Shown: positions 10,442-17,984 of the stretch, piece by piece | Position numbering within the stretch: the first letter of the stretch is position 1 | Layout of the letters: every line of letters starts with the position of its first letter | From: Lachnospiraceae bacterium | Lineage (GTDB): Bacteria; Bacillota; Clostridia; Lachnospirales; Lachnospiraceae | DNA: 47,713 bases | NCBI GenBank assembly: GCA_024403355.1 | Contig: JAKSRW010000014.1 | Coordinates: 32,001 to 79,713, forward strand | Reading direction: 5' to 3' | Program-made: the position numbers and the translations under genes | Notes under the pieces: generated by a model | Told to the model about the DNA's origin: nothing | Seen by the model: the letters and a program-made list of their open reading frames with translations, nothing else | The model's database searches: none

Positions 10442-10513
10442 ATACCTATGAGGTAAATTATAAGTTGACATGTACAATGATATTTGTTAATATACATTTA
10501 CCTTATGGGTAAA
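10442..10513 (+). promoter_or_regulatory. higBA promoter flanked by two operator palindromes
   Basis: TTGACA (10465-10470), 17 bases and TAATAT (10488-10493) form the promoter. TTTACCTTATGGGTAAA (10497-10513) is a palindrome just after the -10, and ATACCTATGAGGTAAAT (10442-10458) is a related palindrome before the -35. They share the pattern TACC-tATg-GGTAAA. Paired sites bracketing the promoter fit repression by the downstream helix-turn-helix antitoxin. Confidence 0.68.
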
Positions 10514-10533
10514 TTGACGAGAGGAGTGATGCG

Positions 10534-10830
10534 TTGGAGATATCTTATAAAAATAATAAAATTAAGAAGGTTTGCACAGATGCTAAAGCGTCGGATAGAA
10601 CTTACGGTAAAGAAATGTCGGAAAAAATACAGATGAGAATAGATGAAATTGCAGCTGTGGATACAGTGGAAGAAATGATTAAATATCGCATTGGACGATG
10701 TCATCCGCTTACCAATAATCGTAAAGGTCAGTATGCAGTTGATTTGGTCCATCCATATAGATTAGTGTTTGAAAAAATCGGTGATAAAATACAGGTGGCA
10801 CACATAATGGAAATAGTGGATTATCATTAG
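10534..10830 (+). CDS. higB: RelE/HigB-type toxin
   Basis: This 98-residue basic protein has RelE/ParE-fold features: IGRCHPLTNNRKGQYAVDL, then HPYRLVFEKIGDK and a C-terminal AHIMEIVDYH, as in HigB toxins that cleave mRNA on the ribosome. The start is a TTG at 10534-10536 with GAGGAG eight bases before it. Gene order toxin-then-antitoxin is typical of higBA. The next gene starts 29 bases after the stop. Confidence 0.82.
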   Translation: MEISYKNNKIKKVCTDAKASDRTYGKEMSEKIQMRIDEIAAVDTVEEMIKYRIGRCHPLTNNRKGQYAVDLVHPYRLVFEKIGDKIQVAHIMEIVDYH

Positions 10831-10858
10831 ATTGTTGGAGAAAAAGGAGGAAGGCGTT

Positions 10859-11911
10859 ATGGCGAGAAGTCGTAGTTTGATAGCAACACCACCCGGCGCG
10901 ACAATAAAGGAACAGTTAGTTGATAGGGGAATGAGTCAGAAAGAGTTTGCTGTCAGAATGGATATGTCGGAAAAACATATTAGCAAGCTTATTAACGGAG
11001 AAGTGCAGTTGACTGCAGACGTGGCGGTACGATTGGAAATGGTGCTGGGGATACCTGCAAAATTTTGGAATAATCTGGAAGCGATATATCGGGAAAAACT
11101 GATTAGAGTTGAGGTAGAAAATGCGATGGAAGCAGATGAGGTCCTGGCTCGGCTTCTTCCATACCACGAAATGGCCAAATTCGGATGGGTTTCAGAGACA
11201 AAAGAACTAAAAGAAAAAGTAACTAATCTCAGGAAATATTTCGAAGTAGTTGATCTTTCTCTGCTGGAAAATACTCAAATAACAAGAATTGCCTGTAGGA
11301 GACTGGCAGTAACTGAAAAAAGTGATTTTGCACTGCTGGCCTGGGTTCAAAAGGCAAAAATAGAGGCGAGAAACATCGTCACATCCCCCATCAATATTAA
11401 AGAACTGATAAAAAATATGCCTAAAATAAGAAAAATGACTGTGTTGACTCCGGAGGAGTTCTGTCCACAAATAAAAAGTATATTGGCGGATTGCGGAATT
11501 GCATTGGTCTTTTTACCACATTTAAAAGGCTCGTTTTTGCAGGGGGCATCATTCTTTGATGGAAATAAAATTGTGCTTGGATTGACAGTAAGAGGGAAGG
11601 ATGCGGACAAATTTTGGTTCAGTCTGTTTCATGAATTTGCTCATATTATTCTGGGACATATTGGCAATGCTAATGGTACTACAGAAAAAGACGAAGCAGC
11701 AGCGGATGCCTGGTCGAGAGACAGTCTGATTCCTTCAGATGTTTTTGAAGAATATCGAAATAATAATGATTTTAGTCCAAAGAGTGTGTGCTCATTTGCA
11801 AAACAGCAGGGCATAGCTCCCGGAATAGTAGTAGGAAGGCTTCAAAATGATGGTAATATCAAACATAGTATGCTAAATGAACTTAAAGAGCAATATGAAA
11901 TAGTTGTGTGA
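10859..11911 (+). CDS. higA: HigA-like antitoxin with ImmA/IrrE-type peptidase domain
   Basis: The 350-residue product starts MARSRSLIATPPG at ATG 10859, eight bases after GGAGG. Residues ~10-80 are a HigA/VapI helix-turn-helix (MSQKEFAVRMDMSEKHISKL). The C-terminal half is an ImmA/IrrE-like Zn-peptidase domain with the motif FHEFAHIILGH (HExxH). Plain HigA is about 100 residues, so this is the long fused form. It should neutralise the toxin and repress the operon; the peptidase domain could degrade the protein or a partner on stress. Confidence 0.85.
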   Translation: MARSRSLIATPPGATIKEQLVDRGMSQKEFAVRMDMSEKHISKLINGEVQLTADVAVRLEMVLGIPAKFWNNLEAIYREKLIRVEVENAMEADEVLARLLPYHEMAKFGWVSETKELKEKVTNLRKYFEVVDLSLLENTQITRIACRRLAVTEKSDFALLAWVQKAKIEARNIVTSPINIKELIKNMPKIRKMTVLTPEEFCPQIKSILADCGIALVFLPHLKGSFLQGASFFDGNKIVLGLTVRGKDADKFWFSLFHEFAHIILGHIGNANGTTEKDEAAADAWSRDSLIPSDVFEEYRNNNDFSPKSVCSFAKQQGIAPGIVVGRLQNDGNIKHSMLNELKEQYEIVV

Positions 11912-11918
11912 TTTTTTG

Positions 11919-11960
11919 CAGAGCTGCATTATGGAAATGATGTAAGCTCTGTTTTTCTTT
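11919..11960 (+). terminator. Terminator of the higBA operon
   Basis: CAGAGCT (11919-11925) pairs with AGCTCTG (11945-11951); inside, CATTA pairs with TGATG around a TGGAAA loop. A TTTTTCTTT tract follows at 11952-11960. The hairpin begins eight bases after the higA stop. Confidence 0.78.
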
Positions 11961-11983
11961 GTGAAAATATTTATAAACCCGAA

Positions 11984-12017
11984 ATGAGCCAACGACCCCG
12001 TCCCCAAGAGACCATCC
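11984..12017 (-). repeat. REP-like GC-rich repeat, copy 4 (inverted)
   Basis: On the minus strand this reads GGATGGTCTCTTGGGGACGG then GGTCGTTGGCTCAT, the same core and tail as copies 1 and 2. It lies in the 378-base gap between higA and the capsule locus. Apart from this repeat, the terminator, a promoter and the leader, nothing gene-like is seen in that gap. Confidence 0.75.
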
Positions 12018-12054
12018 CCTCATCCGCGGTCTTTTCTTTGCCTATACATAATGA

Positions 12055-12083
12055 TTGACCTTTATAACAATTTGTGATAAAGT
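12055..12083 (+). promoter_or_regulatory. Putative promoter of the polysaccharide locus
   Basis: TTGACC (12055-12060) and TAAAGT (12078-12083) are separated by 17 bases. The predicted transcript would begin near 12090 with a ~200-base leader before the first capsule gene. The -10 is imperfect. Confidence 0.55.
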
Positions 12084-12131
12084 AAAATAGAGTGACTATA
12101 TGATAACAAGGAAGGAAATTGCATATTTATC

Positions 12132-12195
12132 CTATGATGCTGCCGGCTTGTTCAAAGCCTCAGGCTTTGACAGCGGTAGACAGAAGCCATCATAG
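12132..12195 (+). promoter_or_regulatory. Strongly folded leader RNA before the capsule locus
   Basis: CTATGATG (12132-12139) pairs perfectly with CATCATAG (12188-12195). Inside, CTGCCG (12140-12145) pairs with CGGTAG (12174-12179) with one G-U, and TCAAAGCC (12152-12159) pairs perfectly with GGCTTTGA (12163-12170) over a TCA loop. These nested helices make one compact fold in the leader. No run of T follows, so it is not a simple terminator. I do not recognise a known riboswitch class. Confidence 0.6.
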
Positions 12196-12255
12196 TTGTA
12201 AACCGGTATTATAGAACAGTCAAAGCCATAGAAATAATTAAACGAAAGGAAACAG

Positions 12256-12351
12256 ATGTTTCAGCTTCTAAAACATCATACAGGTAAACATGGAAAACAA
12301 CGGGCAGGAGATATCACTCATTCAGCTTCTCAAGGTAGCATTCGGGAATAA
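12256..12351 (+). CDS. Possible short upstream ORF overlapping the first capsule gene
   Basis: A 31-codon frame (MFQLLKHHTGKHGKQ...) starts 7 bases after the best ribosome site in the leader (GAAAGGAA, 12244-12251) and overlaps the start of the Wzz-like gene in another frame. The Wzz-like ATG at 12290 has only a weak site. It may be a coupling or leader peptide; a real protein is not demonstrated. Confidence 0.3.
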   Translation: MFQLLKHHTGKHGKQRAGDITHSASQGSIRE

Positions 12352-13567
12352 GGTGAGGCTCATAGTCATTACACTTTTAGTAGCTATCATAGGAGCATTG
12401 TTCTTCAAACTCTACTATGATCCCAATAAGTCAGAGTATGTGGCAGACTTCAACTACTTCGTACAGGGACTGGATGAGGGCCTGTATATAGACGGTTCCG
12501 CGTTCAACTACCAGGAGCTTGTATCATACGATGCACTGGCAGAGGCAAAGGCATCAGATGCAGACTTCGCGAACATCGATATAGATACTATGTTCAATGG
12601 AAACGGTATTTCTGTAAAGCATGTAAAGGATGACAAAATCACAAATGCCACAGTATACCTTTATTACGAGATAACGGTAAAGAGCCGTTTCTTCAAGGAC
12701 GGAAATCAGGCAAAGGCATTCATCAGCTATCTGGCTGAAGCACCTATAGCGAAGACAGTGCAGCTGTCCGATTCAGACAAATACAAATATAACTTAAAGG
12801 TATTCGAGGACTGCGAGTCCTTCGATACACAGCTCAAGTACTTAGGCGACCAGCTTGCACTTCTGGACGGAAAGTATGCACAGCTCATCGAATACTACGG
12901 TGATATCAAGCTGAAGGATCAGGACACCATCACAGACAAGCTCAATGCCATGGATGTATACTTTGTAAACAATTCGCTTTCATACCTTCGCTACGAGAAG
13001 GAAGAAAACGGATATGTACTGAATAAGGGCCGTAATATCGAGAACCTGAAGCTCACCATGATGGACCTCGACAAGCAGAAGAAATATAACGAGATGGAGC
13101 TTGAAAGACTTGAGGGCTCTATCGTATCCCTTATGGGCAATGTATCATCAGGCATGCAGTCTGCTGAAATCGACAGCTACAACTCACGTATCACCGAGCT
13201 TATAGCGAAGAATGTGGAAATCACCAGAAAGATAGATGATATCGACCTGCAGCTTAAAAATGTAGACAATGCAGCAAATACGGAGTATGCTAAAAAGCTG
13301 GTAGAAGCCAATGGAATCCTGGATGAGTACACAGACAAATACCAGCAGGTAGAGTATGAGGTAGTAAGGGATAATTCCAAGGTGTTCTATAATAACGGTT
13401 CCAAAATAGCCGGTCAGGGCGGCATGGGCCTGGTAAAGGGCGGAATCATAGCTCTTGTACTCGGCGGATTCCTTGCATGCTGTGTGAACCTGATAATGGA
13501 CTGGAGAAAGATATTCGAGGATCCTTTTAAGGAAGAGAAGAAGAAAAATGAAAAAGCTACTAAGTAG
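12290..13567 (+). CDS. Wzz-like polysaccharide chain-length/co-polymerase protein
   Basis: The 425-residue product has an N-terminal membrane segment (residues ~23-42, RLIVITLLVAIIGALFF), a long extracytoplasmic region with predicted coiled coils (roughly 160-340), and a second membrane segment (~385-405, GGIIALVLGGFLACCVNLIM) before a lysine-rich cytoplasmic tail. This is the Wzz/CapA topology that sets polymer length with Wzy. No fused or neighbouring tyrosine kinase is seen, unlike many Gram-positive capsule loci. Codon use is GC-richer than the genes after 15.6 kb, suggesting it belongs to the conserved front of the locus. Confidence 0.8.
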   Translation: MENNGQEISLIQLLKVAFGNKVRLIVITLLVAIIGALFFKLYYDPNKSEYVADFNYFVQGLDEGLYIDGSAFNYQELVSYDALAEAKASDADFANIDIDTMFNGNGISVKHVKDDKITNATVYLYYEITVKSRFFKDGNQAKAFISYLAEAPIAKTVQLSDSDKYKYNLKVFEDCESFDTQLKYLGDQLALLDGKYAQLIEYYGDIKLKDQDTITDKLNAMDVYFVNNSLSYLRYEKEENGYVLNKGRNIENLKLTMMDLDKQKKYNEMELERLEGSIVSLMGNVSSGMQSAEIDSYNSRITELIAKNVEITRKIDDIDLQLKNVDNAANTEYAKKLVEANGILDEYTDKYQQVEYEVVRDNSKVFYNNGSKIAGQGGMGLVKGGIIALVLGGFLACCVNLIMDWRKIFEDPFKEEKKKNEKATK

Positions 13568-13636
13568 TTTCTATGAAAATTGTTTGATATGGAAAACGGA
13601 TTGCTTGTTAATAAAAAGAATTTAGGGTGATGGAAC

Positions 13637-14920
13637 ATGTATATCAGGAAAGACATAGATAAATTAACAGAAAGAGCGCATCTCTCCATTGCGACTGTGC
13701 ACGGAGATGAAATGCAGTATATTCAGAAGGCGTTTGATACCAACTGGGTAACAACAGCAGGAGAGAACATCAATGAGCTCGAAAAGATTGCGGCAGCAAA
13801 AGTCGGAGTAAATTGTGCGGTTGGTTTATCTGCGGGAACTGCAGCTCTTCATCTTTGTATGAAGCTGGCAGCAGAGAAGGCTTTTGGACATACACCTGCG
13901 GGTCAGGGCTGTTTTGCAGGTAAGAGAGTATTTGCAAGTGACACAACCTTTGCAGCCACAGTATTCCCTGCCATGTATGAGGGTGCCAATCTCACCCTGA
14001 TTGATTCAGAGCGTGACACCTGGAATATGGATCCCAAGGCTCTCAAAAAGGCCTTTGAACTTTATCCGGATACGAGGATAGTAATTGTGGCCAATCTTTA
14101 TGGAACTCCTGCGAAGCTTGATGAAATAAAAGCTATCTGCGATGAACATGGCGCAGTACTTATCGAGGATGCAGCAGAATCACTCGGCGCAAGCTACAAG
14201 GGTAAAGAGACTGGTTCGTTCGGTGAATATAACGCAATCTCATTTAACGGAAATAAAATCATCACCGGTTCATGCGGCGGAATGCTTCTGACTGATGACC
14301 TTCACGCAGCCAATAAGGCCCGCAAGTGGTCCACTCAGTCACGTGAGAATGCATTCTGGTATCAGCATGAGGAAATCGGATATAATTACAGAATGTCGAA
14401 TCTCACAGCCGGCGTGGTAAGAGCACAGTTTGGTCATCTCGAAGAGCACATAGCCCAGAAAAAAGCAGTATACATGAGATACAAGGAAGGCCTGAAGGAC
14501 TTACCGGTAAGTATGAACCCTTATATAGAGGACATCATGGAGCCGAACTTCTGGCTCAGCTGTCTGCTGATTGACCGAGATGCGATGTGTAAGCAGGTGC
14601 GCGGTGAGCAGGATGTATGTTATACACCTGAGCACGGCAAGAGCTGTCCTACAGAAATCCTCGAGGCAATCGCAAGCATCAATGCCGAGGGCCGTCCAAT
14701 CTGGAAGCCTATGAGCATGCAGCCGGTATTCAGAATGAATGATTTTGTCACAGCAGAAGGCTATGGCAGAGGCTTAAGTAATGCTTACATCGAGGAGAAA
14801 AAGGTCGATGTAGTCGGCAGGGATCTGTTCGAGAGAGGTCTGTGTCTACCCAGTGGAAATATGATGACTGCGGAGCAGCAGGATAGAATAATTGAAGTAA
14901 TTAAGAGATGTTTTGAGTAA
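13637..14920 (+). CDS. DegT/DnrJ-family sugar aminotransferase (PglE-like)
   Basis: This 427-residue PLP enzyme transfers an amino group to a 4-keto sugar nucleotide. It has SAGTAALHLCMKLA, IEDAAESLGASYKG (PLP-binding Asp) and ISFNGNKIITGSCGG, where the lysine forms the internal aldimine. It is followed by a PglC-like phosphosugar transferase and a PglD-like acetyltransferase, the set that makes and uses UDP-diacetamido-bacillosamine-type sugars. The matching PglF dehydratase is not in the window. ATG 13637 has a GGTGATGGA just before it. Confidence 0.88.
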   Translation: MYIRKDIDKLTERAHLSIATVHGDEMQYIQKAFDTNWVTTAGENINELEKIAAAKVGVNCAVGLSAGTAALHLCMKLAAEKAFGHTPAGQGCFAGKRVFASDTTFAATVFPAMYEGANLTLIDSERDTWNMDPKALKKAFELYPDTRIVIVANLYGTPAKLDEIKAICDEHGAVLIEDAAESLGASYKGKETGSFGEYNAISFNGNKIITGSCGGMLLTDDLHAANKARKWSTQSRENAFWYQHEEIGYNYRMSNLTAGVVRAQFGHLEEHIAQKKAVYMRYKEGLKDLPVSMNPYIEDIMEPNFWLSCLLIDRDAMCKQVRGEQDVCYTPEHGKSCPTEILEAIASINAEGRPIWKPMSMQPVFRMNDFVTAEGYGRGLSNAYIEEKKVDVVGRDLFERGLCLPSGNMMTAEQQDRIIEVIKRCFE

Positions 14921-14940
14921 ATAAATGAAGGAGAAATGAA

Positions 14941-15564
14941 ATGTACGCCAAATTCTTTAAACGATTGATAGATTTTTTTCTGAGTTTGATTGGTGTACTT
15001 GTGTTATCTCCGATACTGATTATTTTAATAATACTTGGAACGATATTCATGCGCGGAAATCCTTTCTTCTGCCAGAAACGTCCCGGGAAAAACGAGAAAA
15101 TATTTAAGCTGATAAAATTTCGTACAATGGATAACCGCAAAGACGAAAAGGGTGAGCTTCTGCCTGATGAGGTAAGACTTAATAAATACGGCAGATTTCT
15201 TAGGTCGTCTTCCCTTGATGAATTACCTGAGTTAATCAATATTCTTAAGGGGGATATGGCAATCATAGGCCCCAGACCTTTACTTGTGCGTTATCTTGAA
15301 AGATACAATGAAGAGCAGCATCACAGACATGATGTCAGACCGGGACTCACCGGATATGCTCAGGCTCATGGTCGAAATGCGGTGTCATGGGAAGACAAGT
15401 TCGCAATGGATGTTTGGTATACAAAGCATATTACATTTGCGGGTGATATAAGAATAATTTGGGATACCGCTATGACAGTATTAAAACGTGAGGGAATCAG
15501 TTCCGAGACTTCGGCTACCATGGAAGAGTTTATGGGGAACAGTGATAATCAACAGGAGAATTAA
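14941..15564 (+). CDS. Initiating phosphoglycosyltransferase (PglC/WcaJ-type sugar transferase)
   Basis: The 207-residue protein moves a sugar-1-phosphate from a UDP-sugar to undecaprenyl phosphate at the membrane, starting the repeat unit. It has an N-terminal hydrophobic re-entrant helix (LIDFFLSLIGVLVLSPIL), then KLIKFRTMD, the catalytic dyad in SLDELPEL, and GPRPLLVRYLERY, DVRPGLTGYAQ. The short form without extra membrane helices matches the monotopic PglC class. AAGGAG precedes the start. Confidence 0.92.
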   Translation: MYAKFFKRLIDFFLSLIGVLVLSPILIILIILGTIFMRGNPFFCQKRPGKNEKIFKLIKFRTMDNRKDEKGELLPDEVRLNKYGRFLRSSSLDELPELINILKGDMAIIGPRPLLVRYLERYNEEQHHRHDVRPGLTGYAQAHGRNAVSWEDKFAMDVWYTKHITFAGDIRIIWDTAMTVLKREGISSETSATMEEFMGNSDNQQEN

Positions 15565-16149
15565 GTGAATAAAAGAGTCATTATTTTTGGGGCTGGTGGA
15601 CATGGAAGGGTAATCGCGGATATAGTTCGTGCGTCAGGAGATGAACTAATCGGATTCCTAGATGATAATTCAAATTTTGATGTACTGGGTAAATTTGAGG
15701 ATTATGTGAAATTTCATGATGTATGTTTTGCTATTGGTATTGGAAATTCGAGTATAAGAGAGTATGTTAGTAACTATGATTGTAATTGGTATACTGCAAT
15801 CCATCCATCTTCAATAATCTCACCAAGTGTAAGAATTGGCGAGGGTACAGTTGTTATGCCAAATGTAGTAATAAATGCAAACAGTGTTATTGGACGTCAT
15901 TGCATTATTAATACCTCGTCAGTAGTTGAACATGATAATGTAATAGAAGATTATGCCCACATTTCTGTAGGTGCTAAACTTGGTGGTACTGTAAAGATAG
16001 GACGGTCAACGTGGGTTGGAATTGGTAGCATGATAAGAAATAATATTTCGATTTGCCGGAATTGTATAATTGGTGTCGGAAGTGTTGTAGTAAGGGATAT
16101 TACGGAATGTGGGGTGTATTATGGGATTCCTGCAAGAAAAATGAAATAG
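15565..16149 (+). CDS. PglD-like sugar O/N-acetyltransferase
   Basis: The 194-residue product has an N-terminal nucleotide-sugar-binding Rossmann-like part (VIIFGAGGHGRVIADIV) and a C-terminal left-handed beta helix of hexapeptide repeats (IGEGTVVMPNVVINANSVIG and following). The histidine of VVEHDNVIED is the expected catalytic base. It probably acetylates the 4-amino sugar made by the upstream aminotransferase. The GTG start at 15565 directly follows the previous stop, with CAGGAG nine bases upstream. AT-rich codon use begins here. Confidence 0.88.
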   Translation: MNKRVIIFGAGGHGRVIADIVRASGDELIGFLDDNSNFDVLGKFEDYVKFHDVCFAIGIGNSSIREYVSNYDCNWYTAIHPSSIISPSVRIGEGTVVMPNVVINANSVIGRHCIINTSSVVEHDNVIEDYAHISVGAKLGGTVKIGRSTWVGIGSMIRNNISICRNCIIGVGSVVVRDITECGVYYGIPARKMK

Positions 16150-16195
16150 TAACACTATATGTGAATTAAATAAATTATTTTTCGGGGGGACTACA

Positions 16196-16645
16196 ATGAA
16201 AAAGAAAAATTTAATATATTTTACTATTTTGCTTTCAATAATTGCTGTCTTTATTGTGATTAATATTGGAATAAGTAATAGAAATGAGCGTTTAAGAAAA
16301 GAATTTCATGGGGAAAAAGAATTTTTGAGAACTTGTGATTGTGCGCCTATATTTAATGCGAATCCTATTGGGACAAAGTATACAATCTCCTTTGAATTGA
16401 TGGCTGAAAAGAATGGCGTGATTAGTGTTTATCAACAAAATGGTTCAACACATAGATATGCATTTAAAAAATACAAATATGACATAGAAGCAACTACTGA
16501 GTACAAAAAATATGATATAGTGGTAGAACCTGTTTTATATAATGATAAGGAAGCAGAGTCGTATTTGTCTTTTTATGGTGTTTATGAAACAGGTATAATA
16601 CCACATGTAAAAAATATTGCAATTGAGAAATATGATGGAGAGTAA
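16196..16645 (+). CDS. Membrane-anchored protein with carbohydrate-binding-like domain
   Basis: I cannot name this 149-residue protein. An N-terminal segment (residues ~6-26, LIYFTILLSIIAVFIVINIG) would anchor it in the membrane. The rest looks like a beta sandwich: YTISFELMAEKNGVISVYQQ, then TTEYKKYDIVVEP and a final VKNIAIEKYDGE. This layout resembles CBM4/9-type carbohydrate-binding modules. It stands alone between an acetyltransferase and a glycosyltransferase, with short gaps, so a role at the surface polymer is likely but inferred. Confidence 0.6.
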   Translation: MKKKNLIYFTILLSIIAVFIVINIGISNRNERLRKEFHGEKEFLRTCDCAPIFNANPIGTKYTISFELMAEKNGVISVYQQNGSTHRYAFKKYKYDIEATTEYKKYDIVVEPVLYNDKEAESYLSFYGVYETGIIPHVKNIAIEKYDGE

Positions 16646-16706
16646 AGCGAAGTTGAGTAGCATATTTTACAATACAGTATTTTTCTGTTAAGTAACGGGA
16701 GACAAA

Positions 16707-17984
16707 ATGAAAATTTGGTTAATGAATCATTATGCATCTGATATGTTTTACAATAAAGCAGGAAGACATTATTGGTTTGCAAAGCAATTAAGAGATAGAG
16801 GACATGAAGTTACTATTTTTTGTGCAAATACATTTTTAAATAAACCGGATGTTGTTGATACGGAAAAGAAAAAGAGTATTATAAAGATGGCCGAAGAAAT
16901 AAGTACACCATTTGTTTTTGTTAAAACAAGACCGAGTGTTGGAAATGGTGTAGATCGCGTTCGAAATATGTATGGTTTTTATAAAAATCTTTTACCTGTT
17001 GCGTGCAATTATGCAAAAAACAATTATAAACCCGATGTAATTGTTGCTTCTAGTGTGCATCCACTTACAATGCTTGCAGGTTTAAAGATTGCAAAAAAGT
17101 TGAATGTACCTTGTATTTGTGAAATTCGAGATCTTTGGCCTGAGGCAATTTTCGCTTTTGGAAAAGCAAAAGAAAAAAGCATACTTGGAAAGTTTCTTGT
17201 CAAAAAAGAACATATGATTTACAAAAAAGCAGATGCACTTATTTTCACCAAAGAAGGAGACACGGATTATCTTAAAGAGCGTGGTTGGACAACAGAACAG
17301 GGTGGAGACATTGACCTGGCAAAATGTCATTACATTAACAATGGTATCGATATTAAGGCATATATCGATCAAATTGAAAACATGATTTTGCCGGATGATG
17401 ATTTAGTGGCAGGAGCATTCAATGTAGTCTATACAGGGACAATACGACCTGTTAACAATGTCGGTAATTTGCTTGATACCGCAAAAATTATTGAAAAAGA
17501 AGGATATAATGATATTAAGTTTTTGATCTTTGGAGATGGGATGCAACGTGCAGAACTCGAGAAAAGACTTACTACTGAGAATATTATAAATGTGAAATTT
17601 AAGGGGATGGTTGAAAAAAAGTATATTCCATATATCCTTAGTAAATCATCTGTTAATATGTTGAATTATGCGCAAAATCAATATAATTGGACCAGAGGCA
17701 ATAGTTCTAATAAATTATTTGAATATATGGCTAGTGGAAAACCAATTATCTCTACAGTGAAAATGGGTTATTCTGTAATAAATAAGTATAAATGTGGCGT
17801 AGAGCTTGAAGAGGATACTCCAGAGTGTCTTGCAAAAGAAATTATTCGATTTTACAAAATGGATGCGGAAACGTATGAGGAATATGGCGTTAATTCTAAA
17901 AAAGGAGCAAAAGATTTTGATTTTTCTTGCCTTACAGATAGATTAATGACTGTAATAAATGAGGTGACAGGAAATGATGCTTAA
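16707..17984 (+). CDS. Glycosyltransferase family 4 (WbuB-like)
   Basis: The 425-residue GT-B enzyme has the N-terminal MKIWLMNHYASDMF and ICEIRDLWPEAIFAFGKA, typical of WbuB-like enzymes that add acetamido sugars. The C-terminal donor domain has YTGTIRPVNNVGNLLDTAK and the acidic SSNKLFEYMASGKPIIST. It acts on the cytoplasmic face on undecaprenyl-linked intermediates. Its end overlaps the next gene by 11 bases, so the two are translationally coupled. Confidence 0.9.
   Translation: MKIWLMNHYASDMFYNKAGRHYWFAKQLRDRGHEVTIFCANTFLNKPDVVDTEKKKSIIKMAEEISTPFVFVKTRPSVGNGVDRVRNMYGFYKNLLPVACNYAKNNYKPDVIVASSVHPLTMLAGLKIAKKLNVPCICEIRDLWPEAIFAFGKAKEKSILGKFLVKKEHMIYKKADALIFTKEGDTDYLKERGWTTEQGGDIDLAKCHYINNGIDIKAYIDQIENMILPDDDLVAGAFNVVYTGTIRPVNNVGNLLDTAKIIEKEGYNDIKFLIFGDGMQRAELEKRLTTENIINVKFKGMVEKKYIPYILSKSSVNMLNYAQNQYNWTRGNSSNKLFEYMASGKPIISTVKMGYSVINKYKCGVELEEDTPECLAKEIIRFYKMDAETYEEYGVNSKKGAKDFDFSCLTDRLMTVINEVTGNDA

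Noticed and set aside
12132..12195. c-di-GMP-I (GEMM) riboswitch before the capsule locus
   Set aside because: The CAAAGCC/GGCTTTG stem recalled it, but the conserved GGCAAACC and receptor parts are not present.
12132..12195. Intrinsic terminator before the capsule locus
   Set aside because: The stems are strong but no T-rich tract follows.
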